Shown: piece by piece, positions 13,643-23,659 of the stretch
Layout of the letters: every line of letters begins with the position of its first letter
How positions within the stretch are numbered: position 1 is the first letter of the stretch
Source: Macrococcus carouselicus
GTDB lineage: Bacteria; Bacillota; Bacilli; Staphylococcales; Staphylococcaceae
DNA length: 64,000 bases
NCBI RefSeq assembly: GCF_004359515.1
Contig: NZ_SCWD01000001.1
Coordinates: 620,001-684,000 of the forward strand
Direction: 5' to 3'
Made by a program: the position numbers and the translations under genes
The notes under the pieces: generated by a model
What the model was told of the DNA's origin: nothing
What the model saw: only the letters and a program-made list of their open reading frames with translations
Database searches by the model: none

Positions 13643-16529
13643 ACTTGAACTGAAGAACTTCGGCCCTTTCCTGGATGAAACCATTCATTTCAATGAACTG
13701 AATCAGCAGCAGCTCTTTCTGGTCAGCGGCCGTACGGGTTCCGGCAAGACAATTCTCTTTGACGCTATGACTTATGCGCTCTACGGAGAAGCCTCCACCA
13801 AAGACCGTGATAAAAATGCACTGCGCAGTCAGTTTGCCGGAAACGATGAGATAGCAAGCGTCAGGTTCACGTTCACTGTCAGCGGTTCCACTTATGTCGC
13901 AGAACGACAGCTTCCATACTGGAAGACGGGCAACAAGAAGATGACAGAATCGAAGTTCCAACTGATGGACATCACAGACGAAAAGAAGCTGCTGGCTGCA
14001 AAAACAGCTGAAGGCAAACAGGCTGTACTGGATATTATGAAAGTGGATGCGAATCAGTTCAGACAGATTCTGATTCTGCCGCAGGGCGAATTCAAGCGTT
14101 TTCTCGTTTCCTCAAGTAAAGAGAAACAGCCTGTGCTGAGGACATTATTCAATACAGTACGCTTCAGGCTGCTTGAGGATAAACTGCTGACTGAAACGAA
14201 AGAGCTTGAATCCGCAGTTCATACTTTAGAGGAAAAACTGTATGCGCTGCTCGGTCAGATTAAAGCAGATGCGACTGTGGAAGGTTCAATCGGTCAGCAG
14301 CTGGCTGGATATCAGAGTATCGTTAATGAACAGCAGCAGCAGCTCGAACAGCTCTCTCTAGCAGCTGCAGAGCTGACAGAAAAGTTGAATGCTGCACAGA
14401 CAGAACTTGAAGCAGCCCGTCAGGTGAACGCTCTGATTGCGCTGCGAGCAGAACTGACAGCCGAAAAGAACGAGCTGATCAGTCAGCATGACGCTATACA
14501 GGACAAGAAACGTGAACTTGTAAAGCTGCAGGTGCTGGAGACGCTCTCTGAACGTTACAGTCAGCTGCAGAAAATGACGGCGAAGATAGGTCGCTGGTCA
14601 GAGGAAATGACAGAGCTGAGTGCAACAAAAGAGAAATTGGCCCTTCAGCTGGCAGCTGACAAGAAAGAACTTCATCTGCTTGTTGAAAATGAAGCAGAAA
14701 TGTCACTTTTGACCACTAGAAGAGATGATGAACGGCATTATCTGAATGATGACATCTGGCAGCAGCTTGAACAGCAAATCCGTGATAGTGAGGAGACGAT
14801 AAAGACGCTGTCATCACAAATCCAGGAGACGGAAATGATCGCAGGTGATGTGATCTTCAGTCAGATGACCGCTAACAATGATAGACGTCAGAGACTGAGT
14901 GATGAAATCATGAGTGGACAGCAGCAGCTCACTTCCTCTAAGAATGAACTGAAGGAAAAGCAGGCGCAGAATGACAGCTTTGACCGTCGTCTCCAATATG
15001 AGGCGGAGCTGAAGACTTTAACGGTTACAGCAGCTACGGTGCATGCAGATGCAATCAATCTGCTGAGACAGCATCTCCATACAGGTGATGTCTGTCCGGT
15101 CTGTCAGCAGATAATCCAGGACATGCCGGATAGGGCTGAAGCCACTGATAGACTGGAGATGATGAAAGAGCAGGCACGTCAGAAGGTCAGACTCGAAAGC
15201 CTTATCGAGGCGCTGAGTGATGTTGAACAGGCTGATACCCGCCGCATCATGAACAGAATACGTGAGCTGGAAAGCTATATCGCAGAAAAGCTTGAGGCGA
15301 AGGAGGAAGCGGATAAAGAACAGGAACAGCTACAGCTGGATTTCACCGCAGCTATCGACGGACAGGAAAAGCGTACTAAGCTGGAAAATAAACTTGAACA
15401 GGTGCAGTATGAACTGATGTCAGATAAAGAGAAATGGCAAGGCTTTAAGGAAAAAACGGGCTGTCATTCGTATGACGAGTTTGCAGCGGTATGGTCCATG
15501 CGTAATGAACAGATTATTCGCTACAATGAGAGAAAAGAAGAGCTTCAGAAGCGTATCGATGCCCATATCAATGAACTGAAGATTAACAGCTCTGCCTCTG
15601 ACCGGCTCTCCGTTCTCCTGAAGGATGGGCAGGCCGAAGAGGAGGCCGCTCGGTCCAGGCTGACAAAGGAAATGGCGAAGTATAAAATAACAGAGGAGCA
15701 GCTGGCTGTATCACCTGATAATGAACGGCCTGACAAGCTGGAACATGAAATCGAGCGGTATGAGCAGGCACTTACAGAAGTCACTATCAGACTGAAGACA
15801 CTTGAAGACCAGATACAAGGTCAGGCATATGTAGACACAGAACAGCTGGCTGCTCATGCCGGCATCCTGAAGGAAGACCAGATGGAAATTCAGGAACAAG
15901 AGACGACATTGAAAATCAGGCTGGAGGATAATCGACAGCTGCTGGCTGAAATTGAGAAGATAGATAAGGATTATCGCCTGCATGTCGAAGAGCAGAAGGA
16001 ACTTCTTGAATTATCCCGTTTACTCGGCGGGAAAAATCAGCATAATCTGACGCTTGAGAACTATGTACTGACTTATTATCTGGATCAGACGCTTAAGCTG
16101 GCTAATCTGCGCCTGAAGGAAATGACGGGACATCGTTATCAGTTCAGACGCAGCATCATCAAGTCATTAGGCTACAGTGGTCTCGATATCGAGATTTTTG
16201 ATCAGTATTCCAATCAGGTCCGTGATATCACGACGCTGTCGGGCGGAGAAACATTCCTGGCCTCGCTATCGCTTGCGCTAGGTCTCAGTGATTATGTCAC
16301 TCAACTATCAGGGGGAATCAGCCTGGAATCCGTCTTTATAGATGAGGGCTTCGGCACGCTGGATAATGAGACGCTGGAAACAGCGATTGAATGTCTCGTG
16401 GAACTCGAAAGAAGCGGCAAGATGGTCGGTCTGATTTCACATGTGCCAGTGCTGAAGGATAGAATTCCTGCCATCCTTCACGTTGAAAGCTCCGGCTATT
16501 TAAGTACCACACATTTCACAATTAAATAA
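13629..16529 (+). CDS. sbcC: exonuclease SbcCD subunit C
   Basis: SMC/Rad50-type ATPase that partners SbcD. 966 residues if started at the second ATG (13629, 6 bases after GGAGG; the first ATG at 13626 is only 3 away). Walker A is GRTGSGKTILFDAMTYALYG near residues 35-55; two long coiled-coil arms rich in Gln, Leu and Glu flank the zinc hook CPVC at residues 489-492; the C-terminal lobe has the signature LSGGETFLASLSLALGLSD and the Walker B LESVFIDEGFGTLD. Length and motif order are normal. Confidence 0.96.
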   Translation: MKPIKLELKNFGPFLDETIHFNELNQQQLFLVSGRTGSGKTILFDAMTYALYGEASTKDRDKNALRSQFAGNDEIASVRFTFTVSGSTYVAERQLPYWKTGNKKMTESKFQLMDITDEKKLLAAKTAEGKQAVLDIMKVDANQFRQILILPQGEFKRFLVSSSKEKQPVLRTLFNTVRFRLLEDKLLTETKELESAVHTLEEKLYALLGQIKADATVEGSIGQQLAGYQSIVNEQQQQLEQLSLAAAELTEKLNAAQTELEAARQVNALIALRAELTAEKNELISQHDAIQDKKRELVKLQVLETLSERYSQLQKMTAKIGRWSEEMTELSATKEKLALQLAADKKELHLLVENEAEMSLLTTRRDDERHYLNDDIWQQLEQQIRDSEETIKTLSSQIQETEMIAGDVIFSQMTANNDRRQRLSDEIMSGQQQLTSSKNELKEKQAQNDSFDRRLQYEAELKTLTVTAATVHADAINLLRQHLHTGDVCPVCQQIIQDMPDRAEATDRLEMMKEQARQKVRLESLIEALSDVEQADTRRIMNRIRELESYIAEKLEAKEEADKEQEQLQLDFTAAIDGQEKRTKLENKLEQVQYELMSDKEKWQGFKEKTGCHSYDEFAAVWSMRNEQIIRYNERKEELQKRIDAHINELKINSSASDRLSVLLKDGQAEEEAARSRLTKEMAKYKITEEQLAVSPDNERPDKLEHEIERYEQALTEVTIRLKTLEDQIQGQAYVDTEQLAAHAGILKEDQMEIQEQETTLKIRLEDNRQLLAEIEKIDKDYRLHVEEQKELLELSRLLGGKNQHNLTLENYVLTYYLDQTLKLANLRLKEMTGHRYQFRRSIIKSLGYSGLDIEIFDQYSNQVRDITTLSGGETFLASLSLALGLSDYVTQLSGGISLESVFIDEGFGTLDNETLETAIECLVELERSGKMVGLISHVPVLKDRIPAILHVESSGYLSTTHFTIK

Positions 16530-16577
16530 ATGTTGAAGTTTAGTCATAATTTAAGACTTTCATAGAAATCCTACTAT

Positions 16578-16594
16578 GATATATTAAATATATC
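16578..16594. promoter_or_regulatory. palindrome upstream of the Sco lipoprotein gene
   Basis: GATATATT-A-AATATATC, a perfect 17-base palindrome about 17 bases before the start codon, next to GAGGAGG. It could be an operator or merely AT-rich promoter sequence. Confidence 0.3.
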
Positions 16595-16610
16595 AACGAG
16601 GAGGTCAGCT

Positions 16611-17222
16611 ATGAAAAAGCTACTGATATTAATGAGTATTATATTTGTTTTAGCCGCGTGCAGTAATTCAAGGCTCGACCCTAAACCGAGTTATGGTAAT
16701 CAGCTGACAGAATTTACTGCAGCTGATGAAGACGGTGGCACCTTCTCGGAGAAAGAGATGAAAGGTAAAGTCTGGATTGCTGACTTTATTTTCACTAACT
16801 GTGAAACGGTCTGCCCACCGATGACTTTCAATATGACGAAAGTTGTTGACGAGCTTGAGAAGGAAGGCGTGAAGGATTACGGTATCATCAGTTTCAGTGT
16901 CGATCCTAAACGTGATACACCTGCGAAGCTGAAAAAGTATTCGAAACAATATGGCGCTAAAACTGATAACTGGAAGCTCGTGACTGGCTATGATGAGAAA
17001 TTTATCCGTCAGTTTGGGGAAGAGAACTTCAAGACCATCGCAGTACCACCGACAGCGGGCAATGATCAGGCGACTCATGGCACATCCTTCTATCTGATTG
17101 ATCAGAACGGTACAATCATCAAAGATTACATCGGTAAAGATACGGGTGATCAGAAGTTCCCGAAAGGTGAGATTGTTGAGGATGTCAAGACTTTGATCAA
17201 AGAGGGACCATACAAGAAGTAA
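16611..17222 (+). CDS. SCO1/SenC family lipoprotein (cytochrome oxidase CuA assembly)
   Basis: 203 residues. A signal peptide ends with the lipobox LAAC (Cys17), giving a membrane-anchored extracellular thioredoxin-fold protein. The copper ligands of the family are present: Cys64 and Cys68 in FTNCETVCPPM and His156 in THGTSFYLID; the VDPKRDTP segment is also typical. Homologues (YpmQ/BsSCO) deliver copper to, or reduce, the CuA site of cytochrome c oxidase. Ribosome site GAGGAGG. Single-gene unit with a terminator shared with mscL. Confidence 0.92.
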   Translation: MKKLLILMSIIFVLAACSNSRLDPKPSYGNQLTEFTAADEDGGTFSEKEMKGKVWIADFIFTNCETVCPPMTFNMTKVVDELEKEGVKDYGIISFSVDPKRDTPAKLKKYSKQYGAKTDNWKLVTGYDEKFIRQFGEENFKTIAVPPTAGNDQATHGTSFYLIDQNGTIIKDYIGKDTGDQKFPKGEIVEDVKTLIKEGPYKK

Positions 17223-17230
17223 TCAAGATC

Positions 17231-17263
17231 AAAAACGGGAATTCCAGTGGAATTCCCGTTTTT
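17231..17263. terminator. bidirectional terminator sco/mscL
   Basis: AAAAACGGGAATTCC-AGT-GGAATTCCCGTTTTT, 15-bp perfect stem. Confidence 0.9.
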
Positions 17264-17270
17264 GTGAATA

Positions 17271-17639
17271 TTATAGATTTTTGTTGCGCAGTAAATCGCG
17301 GATTTCAGTGAGCAGCACTGTATTCTCTTCAACTGTTTCCTCAGTAGGCTGAGCACGCGTCAGTCTGTTAAGTACTTTGATAAATAAAAAGATGGAAGCT
17401 GCGATGATCAGGAAGTCAATGATTGATTGAATGAAGACACCGTATTTAATACCCATATAAGACCAATGTTTTGCAAAATCTGTTTTGCCACCTAATATCA
17501 GGGCAATGATCGGCATAATAATGCTTTCTACTAATGCGGACACGATTTTATTGAATGCAGCCCCGATGACGACTGCCACAGCAAGGTCGAGAACATTACC
17601 CTTCATAGCAAATTCCTTAAATTCTTTCACTAATGACAT
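17271..17639 (-). CDS. mscL: large-conductance mechanosensitive channel MscL
   Basis: Homopentameric pore that opens under membrane tension to release solutes during hypo-osmotic shock. 122 residues starting [20 protein letters not shown], the amphipathic N-terminal helix and TM1 pore region ([20 protein letters not shown]), followed by an extracellular loop and TM2 ([20 protein letters not shown]), and a charged C-terminal helix. Start follows AGGAGGTGAC. It is divergent from an osmolyte importer, which fits an osmotic-stress theme. Confidence 0.96.
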   Translation of the reverse strand: MSLVKEFKEFAMKGNVLDLAVAVVIGAAFNKIVSALVESIIMPIIALILGGKTDFAKHWSYMGIKYGVFIQSIIDFLIIAASIFLFIKVLNRLTRAQPTEETVEENTVLLTEIRDLLRNKNL

Positions 17640-17733
17640 GTATAGTCACCTCCTATTATTATTTATTGTACACCGTTTTTTTGTAATGTAAATACTTTTT
17701 ATAATCAAGAAAAAATAGCATTACATTTCTGAT

Positions 17734-17748
17734 AATTTTCAGAAAGTT
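17734..17748. promoter_or_regulatory. CodY-like box over the BCCT carrier promoter
   Basis: AATTTTCAGAAAGTT matches 14 of 15 positions of AATTTTCWGAAAATT and overlaps the -35 element at 17747. Confidence 0.5.
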
Positions 17749-17775
17749 GATAGTTTACACTTTCTACGTTATCAT
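17747..17775 (+). promoter_or_regulatory. promoter of the BCCT carrier gene
   Basis: TTGATA (17747-17752), 17-base spacer, TATCAT (17770-17775), 34 bases before the ATG. Confidence 0.6.
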
Positions 17776-17809
17776 AAATAGTGCTTTAAATTGAGAAAGG
17801 AGTTTTTAC

Positions 17810-19336
17810 ATGCCAAAGTCAAAAATGTCAAAAGTTTTCTATATTGCACTTGCACTTGTTGTCCTGACAGTATTACTAGGTGCTACTATGCCGGAACAGT
17901 TCGGAGAGGTGACCGGAAAAATCAATGCATCTATCACTGATAAGTTCGGCTGGTATTATGTCATGATTTCAACGTTTATGGTCGTATTCTGTATCTTCCT
18001 TATTTTAAGTCCGATCGGGAAGCTGAAATTAGGAAAGCCTGAAGACGAACCGGAGTTCAGTTCGTTATCATGGTTTGCGATGCTGTTCAGTGCAGGAATG
18101 GGTATCGGACTTGTGTTCTGGGGCGCATCAGAACCACTGAGTCATTACCTAGCACCACCTACAGCAAAACCGGAAACCAATGAGGCATTCCGCGAAGCAC
18201 TTCGTTCAACATTCTTCCACTGGGGATTCCATGCCTGGGCAATCTACGGTGTCGTCGCACTTGGTCTTGCTTACTTCCAGTTCCGAAAAGGTGAGCCCGG
18301 CTTAATTTCACGCACATTAAGACCATTATTAGGTAATAAAGTAGAAGGCCTGCTTGGAACTATTATTGATGTACTTGCAGTATTTGCAACTATAGTAGGA
18401 GTTGCAGTGTCCCTTGGGATGGGTGCTCAGCAGATCAATGGTGGTTTACATTACCTGTTCGGTGTACCCAATACATTTTGGGTAAAAGTCATTATTGTTA
18501 TTATCGTAACTATTTTATTCCTGATGAGTGCATGGACAGGTTTATCGAAGGGAATCCAGTACTTAAGTAATCTTAATATCGTTTTTGCGGCACTGCTTCT
18601 TTTTGCAGTCCTGTTTGTCGGTCCGACGATTCTGATTCTGAACATGTTCTCGACGTCAATCGGGAACTTACTGGAGAATTTCATCTATATGAGCTTTGAT
18701 GTGTCTCCACTGAATGAGACGAAGAAGGCATGGATGAGTGACTGGACGATTTACTACTGGGGCTGGTGGATGAGCTGGAGTCCCTTTGTCGGTATCTTCA
18801 TCGCCCGTGTCTCTAAAGGACGTACAATCCGTGAATTCCTGATCGGTGTACTGATGGTTCCCGCACTTCTGAGTTTCTTCTGGTTCAGTGTATTCGGTAC
18901 AACAGCGATCGAATTAGTCAAGAAAGTGCCTGCGATCGGTAAAATGACGGTCGAGACGCAGCTGTTTGGCATCTTCCATGAGATGCCGATGGGTATCGGT
19001 CTTTCCATACTGGCGCTGCTGCTCATCTGTACTTTCTTTATCACATCAGCGGATTCAGCGACATTCGTCCTCGGTATGCAGTCTACGCATGGTTCACTGA
19101 ACCCGCCGAACAATATTAAAGTGATCTGGGGTATCTCACAGTCACTGATTGCGCTCGTCCTGATCTATGCAGGCGGTTTAGGTGCACTTCAGAGTGCTGC
19201 GATTATCGTCGCATTCCCATTCTCATTCGTGCTGCTCGGCATGATGTATTCACTGTATAAGGATGCGAACAGAGAACGGCTTCATCTCGGTTTAACACTT
19301 AAGCCGGATAAACGTTTCCGCAGAAAAGAAAAATAG
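17810..19336 (+). CDS. BCCT family glycine betaine/carnitine/choline transporter (OpuD-like)
   Basis: 508 residues with twelve membrane segments. Family landmarks are GMGIGLVFWGASEPLSHY, FFHWGFHAWAIYGVVALGLAYF, and the Trp-rich WWMSWSPFVGIFIARVSKGR that forms the trimethylammonium-binding aromatic box, followed by FFITSADSATFVLGM. It imports a quaternary ammonium osmolyte with sodium. Start follows GAAAGGAG. Which substrate cannot be read from sequence. The mscL gene runs the other way, pairing an osmolyte importer with an osmotic release channel. Confidence 0.92.
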   Translation: MPKSKMSKVFYIALALVVLTVLLGATMPEQFGEVTGKINASITDKFGWYYVMISTFMVVFCIFLILSPIGKLKLGKPEDEPEFSSLSWFAMLFSAGMGIGLVFWGASEPLSHYLAPPTAKPETNEAFREALRSTFFHWGFHAWAIYGVVALGLAYFQFRKGEPGLISRTLRPLLGNKVEGLLGTIIDVLAVFATIVGVAVSLGMGAQQINGGLHYLFGVPNTFWVKVIIVIIVTILFLMSAWTGLSKGIQYLSNLNIVFAALLLFAVLFVGPTILILNMFSTSIGNLLENFIYMSFDVSPLNETKKAWMSDWTIYYWGWWMSWSPFVGIFIARVSKGRTIREFLIGVLMVPALLSFFWFSVFGTTAIELVKKVPAIGKMTVETQLFGIFHEMPMGIGLSILALLLICTFFITSADSATFVLGMQSTHGSLNPPNNIKVIWGISQSLIALVLIYAGGLGALQSAAIIVAFPFSFVLLGMMYSLYKDANRERLHLGLTLKPDKRFRRKEK

Positions 19337-19340
19337 CCTT

Positions 19341-19372
19341 AAAGACGAATCTGAGCGATTCGTCTTTTCTTT
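19341..19372 (+). terminator. terminator of the BCCT carrier gene
   Basis: AAAGACGAATC-TGAGC-GATTCGTCTTT followed by TCTTT. Confidence 0.85.
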
Positions 19373-19426
19373 ATTGATTAATTCCTGAATTAGCTGATAA
19401 TAGATGATGGACAGGAGGGGATTTTT

Positions 19427-20743
19427 ATCAAAAAGAAAAAGTTTAATCCTTATACTATCATTCTATTGTCATTCCTATTCACCCTGCTGCTGGGTACTTT
19501 GTTATTATCCTTGCCGGTCTCGCAGAAAACACCTGTGCCATTTATTGATCATCTGTTTATTGCGACAAGTGCATTTACGGTTACAGGTCTGGCGACGATA
19601 GATATAACAGCTGATTATACATATTTCGGCCTCACGATCATTATGCTGCTGATTCAGGTGGGTGGTTTAGGAATCGTTACGCTCGGTATGGTCATTTTCA
19701 TTCTGGTCGGACGCAAGGTGGGTCTTAAAAACCGCTTCCTGATCAGTGAAGCCTTGAATCAGGGGAGTATCGGCGGTATCTTAAGGCTGGTTCAGATTGT
19801 GCTCTTCATCAGCCTGGCATTTGAATTTGCCGGAACGTTGTTGCTCGCGATTGAATGGATACCAGTGTATGGGTTCGGGGAAGGTTTATACCGAAGCCTA
19901 TTTACAGCAGTCAGTGCGTTCAATAATGCAGGATTCGCCCTTGACAGCGATAACATGATCTCACATCGCATCAATCCCGTTATCAACTTTCTTGTGACTA
20001 CACTGGTTGTACTTGGTGGTCTGGGTTTTACTGTCTACATCGATCTCTTTAGGAAGAAGACATTCACGGCTTTACGTGTTCATACGAAAATTATGCTGAT
20101 AGGCACATTAGCCGTCAACACAGCGGCTACAGCACTCGTCTTTTTACTTGAGATGAACAATAGGAAGACTATCGGCGGCTATCACTGGTTTGATCAGCTG
20201 CAGATGTCCTACTTTCAGGCTGTGACCACGCGGACAGCGGGCTTTAATTCCATTGATATAGGTGCGATGAATACCGATTCACTGCTGCTGATCATGCTGC
20301 TGATGTTTATCGGCGGCGGTTCCACTTCTGTAGCAGGCGGGATAAAGCTGACGACGGCCGCAATGATTCTCTTCGGTACGATGACTTACATCAAGGGTCA
20401 GCAGGAGATTCAGATCTTTGGCCGGGCTATCGAGCAGAAGTTTCTACTGAGAAGTTTTGCAATAGTGGTCCTCAGCTCTGCAACGATATTTATCATTACG
20501 TTTCTTCTTGTGCTCGCGGAACCTGATCTGCCGTTTTTGCCTCTATTTTTTGAGACAGTGTCCGCCTTCGGTACTGTCGGGCTGTCGATGGGGGTTACAG
20601 CGAAACTCACTATTGCCGGTAAACTGCTGATTATCCTGATGATGATGATAGGGAAAATCGGTGTACTCACTTTCGTCTTTACGTTCTCACAACCAAAAAA
20701 TCAGCATTATCGTTATCCTAAGCAGGATATACTGACCGGTTAA
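19427..20743 (+). CDS. ktrB: KtrB/TrkH family potassium uptake channel subunit, apparent ATC start
   Basis: Membrane subunit of a Ktr-type Na+-dependent K+ uptake system. Four pore loops are visible (FTVTGLATIDI, SAFNNAGFALDSD, TRTAGFNSIDIG, FGTVGLSMGVT) with their selectivity-filter glycines. The first canonical start codon in frame is TTG at 19466, which has no ribosome site and would remove the basic N-terminus that family members carry before the first helix. A perfect AGGAGGGG at 19413-19420 is placed 7-8 bases before codon ATC at 19427, giving Met/Ile-KKKKFNPYTIILL. I therefore place the start at ATC and flag it. The cytoplasmic partner KtrA is not in the window. Confidence 0.8.
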   Translation: MKKKKFNPYTIILLSFLFTLLLGTLLLSLPVSQKTPVPFIDHLFIATSAFTVTGLATIDITADYTYFGLTIIMLLIQVGGLGIVTLGMVIFILVGRKVGLKNRFLISEALNQGSIGGILRLVQIVLFISLAFEFAGTLLLAIEWIPVYGFGEGLYRSLFTAVSAFNNAGFALDSDNMISHRINPVINFLVTTLVVLGGLGFTVYIDLFRKKTFTALRVHTKIMLIGTLAVNTAATALVFLLEMNNRKTIGGYHWFDQLQMSYFQAVTTRTAGFNSIDIGAMNTDSLLLIMLLMFIGGGSTSVAGGIKLTTAAMILFGTMTYIKGQQEIQIFGRAIEQKFLLRSFAIVVLSSATIFIITFLLVLAEPDLPFLPLFFETVSAFGTVGLSMGVTAKLTIAGKLLIILMMMIGKIGVLTFVFTFSQPKNQHYRYPKQDILTG

Positions 20744-20748
20744 AAGCA

Positions 20749-20774
20749 GACGTCATCTGAGGATGGCGTTTTTG
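20749..20774 (+). terminator. terminator of ktrB
   Basis: ACGTCATC-TGAG-GATGGCGT stem (one G-U pair) followed by T-run. Confidence 0.8.
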
Positions 20775-20793
20775 TTATAAGTAAAACTTATAA
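20775..20793. promoter_or_regulatory. CcpC-type operator upstream of acnA
   Basis: TTATAAGT-AAA-ACTTATAA, a perfect 8-3-8 inverted repeat containing ATAA-N7-TTAT, the dyad recognised by the LysR-type citrate sensor CcpC at citB in bacilli. It lies about 100 bases before the acnA start, upstream of the likely promoter. Confidence 0.55.
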
Positions 20794-20893
20794 TCTGATA
20801 TTTGATATTTGAAATGTGATAATATTTACTTCTCACTTAAGATTGATTAAAATAATAAAGAAAGCGGTTCATTATAAAATAGGGGGAACAAAT

Positions 20894-23599
20894 ATGAATT
20901 CAAATATCCAAAAGGCTTCTAAAAAGACTTTTGAGCTGAATGGTCAGTCATACACATTCTATAGCTTGAAAACTCTTGAAGAACTCGGTTTAGGGGAAAT
21001 CAATCAGCTACCTTACTCAATCCGCGTACTGCTTGAATCGGTCTTACGTCAGTTCGATGGTCGGGTCATTACAGAGGACCATATTAAGCATCTGGTGAAA
21101 TGGAGTAAGAAAAACGATCCAAACGCTGAAGTACCATTCAAACCTTCACGTGTCATCCTTCAGGATTTCACGGGTGTACCAGCAGTCGTTGATTTAGCAT
21201 CATTACGTAAAGCGATGGATGATGTCGGTGGAGATGTGACTAAAATCAATCCTGAAGTACCTGTCGATCTGGTCATCGACCACTCAGTACAGGTTGACCA
21301 ATATGGTAACGCGACTGCGCTGCAGCGCAACGTTGAGCTTGAATTCGCACGTAATAAAGAGCGTTATCAGTTCCTGAACTGGGCGACAAAAGCATTCGAT
21401 AATTATCGTGCTGTACCACCTGCGACAGGCATTGTCCATCAGGTGAACCTCGAGTATCTTGCGAATGTCGTGCATGTCCGTGAAATGGATGGTGAACAGG
21501 TCGCTTTTCCGGATACTTTAGTCGGAACTGACTCGCATACGACTATGATTAATGGTATTGGTGTACTCGGCTGGGGTGTCGGGGGTATTGAAGCGGAAGC
21601 GGGTATGCTCGGCCAGCCGTCCTATTTCCCGATCCCGGAAGTAGTCGGTGTCAAGCTGACGGGCGAACTGCCTGAAGGTGCCACTGCAACTGATTTAGCA
21701 CTCCGTGTCACGATGGAACTGCGTAAAAAAGGTGTCGTCGGTAAGTTTGTTGAATTCTTCGGTCCAGGCGTTGTGACTTTACCGCTGGCTGACCGTGCGA
21801 CAATCGCTAATATGGCGCCTGAGTACGGCGCAACTTGCGGTTTCTTCCCTGTTGATGAAGAAGCACTTGCCTATCTGCGTCTGACAGGGCGCAACGATGC
21901 GCATATCCAGGTCGTAAAAGAATATTTAGTGAGAAACAATATGTTCTTTACGGTGGATAATCCTGAACCGACTTATACTGATATCGTTGAACTTGACCTT
22001 TCAACAGTTGAAGCTTCTCTGGCAGGTCCGAAGCGCCCGCAGGATCTGATCAACCTGAGCGATATGCAGAAGGAATTTGTTAAGTCTGTGACGGCACCTG
22101 CCGGTAATCAGGGGCATGGATTAGATAAAGATGAATTTGATAAAGAAGTGCTGATTAACTATGCGGATGGCCATCAAGGAAAGATGATAACAGGTGATAT
22201 CGCTATCGCTGCGATTACATCCTGTACTAATACGTCTAACCCTTATGTCATGCTAGGTGCCGGATTAGTCGCTAAGAAAGCAATCGAAAAGGGACTTAGG
22301 GTGCCCGATTTTGTGAAGACATCTCTTGCACCGGGTTCTAAAGTCGTGACAGGTTATCTTGAAGCGAGCGGTCTGCAGGACTATCTGGATCAGCTTGGTT
22401 TCAATACGGTCGGTTATGGCTGTACGACGTGTATCGGTAACTCAGGTCCGTTATTACCGGAGATTGAAGAAGCGATTTCACGTCAGGATCTCCTTGTGAC
22501 ATCTGTTCTTTCAGGTAACCGTAACTTCGAAGGACGTATTCATCCGCTCGTTAAAGCCAACTATCTGGCTTCACCGCAGCTGGTTGTGGCATATGCGCTG
22601 GCTGGAACTGTGGATATCGATCTGCAGAATGACCCGCTCGGCAAAGGAACTGACGGTAAAGATGTTTTCCTGAAAGATATCTGGCCATCTATTGAAGAAG
22701 TTAAATCAACAGTTCAGTCAGTCGTGACACCTGAACTCTTCCGCAAGGAATATGAAGCAGTATTTGAGTCAAATGAACTGTGGAATCACATTGAATCAAC
22801 TGATCAGCCGCTATACGACTTTGATCCGAGCTCTACTTACATCCAGAATCCGACGTTCTTCCAGGACCTTTCTAAAGAACCGGGGGCAATTGAACCATTG
22901 AACGACCTGCGCGTGATGGGGAAATTTGGTGATTCAGTGACAACAGATCATATCTCTCCGGCAGGCGCTATCGGTAAGGATACACCAGCAGGTCACTATT
23001 TAAGAAACCATGGTGTGGACATCCGTGACTTCAACTCATATGGTTCACGACGTGGTAACCATGAAGTGATGATGCGCGGTACATTTGCGAACATCCGTAT
23101 CAAAAATCAGATTGCACCGGGCACAGAAGGCGGATTCACTACTTACTGGCCAACCGGAGAAATCATGCCTATCTTTGATGCGGCGATGAAATATCAGGAG
23201 GATGGGACAGGACTTGTGGTATTAGCAGGTAACGACTATGGCATGGGTTCATCTCGTGACTGGGCGGCGAAAGGGACTAATCTGCTCGGGGTCAAAACAG
23301 TTATCGCACAAAGTTACGAACGTATCCACCGTTCAAACCTTGTGATGATGGGTGTCTTACCGCTCCAGTTTATGAACGGTGAATCGGCTGACTCACTGGG
23401 TCTGACAGGTAAAGAAGCGATTTCTGTGGACATCAAAGATGATATCCGTCCACGTGATATCGTCAAAGTCACTGCCGTTAAGGAAGATGGTACTAAAGTG
23501 GAATTTGATGCACTGGCTCGGTTTGACTCTGAGGTTGAAATTGATTACTATCGTCATGGTGGTATTCTGCAGATGGTACTCCGTAATAAATTAGCATAA
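20894..23599 (+). CDS. acnA: aconitate hydratase
   Basis: TCA-cycle enzyme interconverting citrate and isocitrate with a 4Fe-4S cluster. 901 residues starting [20 protein letters not shown]; this ATG follows AGGGGGAACA and matches homologues, while the longer open frame upstream has no ribosome site. Cluster ligands are in [11 protein letters not shown] and [14 protein letters not shown]; the swivel domain has [15 protein letters not shown] with the catalytic Ser region. In Firmicutes this enzyme also binds mRNA when the cluster is lost. A CcpC-type box upstream suggests citrate-responsive control; a thioesterase gene (yneP-like) follows as in bacilli. Confidence 0.97.
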   Translation: MNSNIQKASKKTFELNGQSYTFYSLKTLEELGLGEINQLPYSIRVLLESVLRQFDGRVITEDHIKHLVKWSKKNDPNAEVPFKPSRVILQDFTGVPAVVDLASLRKAMDDVGGDVTKINPEVPVDLVIDHSVQVDQYGNATALQRNVELEFARNKERYQFLNWATKAFDNYRAVPPATGIVHQVNLEYLANVVHVREMDGEQVAFPDTLVGTDSHTTMINGIGVLGWGVGGIEAEAGMLGQPSYFPIPEVVGVKLTGELPEGATATDLALRVTMELRKKGVVGKFVEFFGPGVVTLPLADRATIANMAPEYGATCGFFPVDEEALAYLRLTGRNDAHIQVVKEYLVRNNMFFTVDNPEPTYTDIVELDLSTVEASLAGPKRPQDLINLSDMQKEFVKSVTAPAGNQGHGLDKDEFDKEVLINYADGHQGKMITGDIAIAAITSCTNTSNPYVMLGAGLVAKKAIEKGLRVPDFVKTSLAPGSKVVTGYLEASGLQDYLDQLGFNTVGYGCTTCIGNSGPLLPEIEEAISRQDLLVTSVLSGNRNFEGRIHPLVKANYLASPQLVVAYALAGTVDIDLQNDPLGKGTDGKDVFLKDIWPSIEEVKSTVQSVVTPELFRKEYEAVFESNELWNHIESTDQPLYDFDPSSTYIQNPTFFQDLSKEPGAIEPLNDLRVMGKFGDSVTTDHISPAGAIGKDTPAGHYLRNHGVDIRDFNSYGSRRGNHEVMMRGTFANIRIKNQIAPGTEGGFTTYWPTGEIMPIFDAAMKYQEDGTGLVVLAGNDYGMGSSRDWAAKGTNLLGVKTVIAQSYERIHRSNLVMMGVLPLQFMNGESADSLGLTGKEAISVDIKDDIRPRDIVKVTAVKEDGTKVEFDALARFDSEVEIDYYRHGGILQMVLRNKLA

Positions 23600-23603
23600 T
23601 GGG

Positions 23604-23631
23604 CTGGGCTGCAACTGCAGCCCGGTTTTTT
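23604..23631 (+). terminator. terminator of acnA
   Basis: TGGGCTGC-AACT-GCAGCCCG stem followed by six T. Confidence 0.85.
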
Positions 23632-23659
23632 GTTATAATGACGGAGGAGGAGTGAAGAT

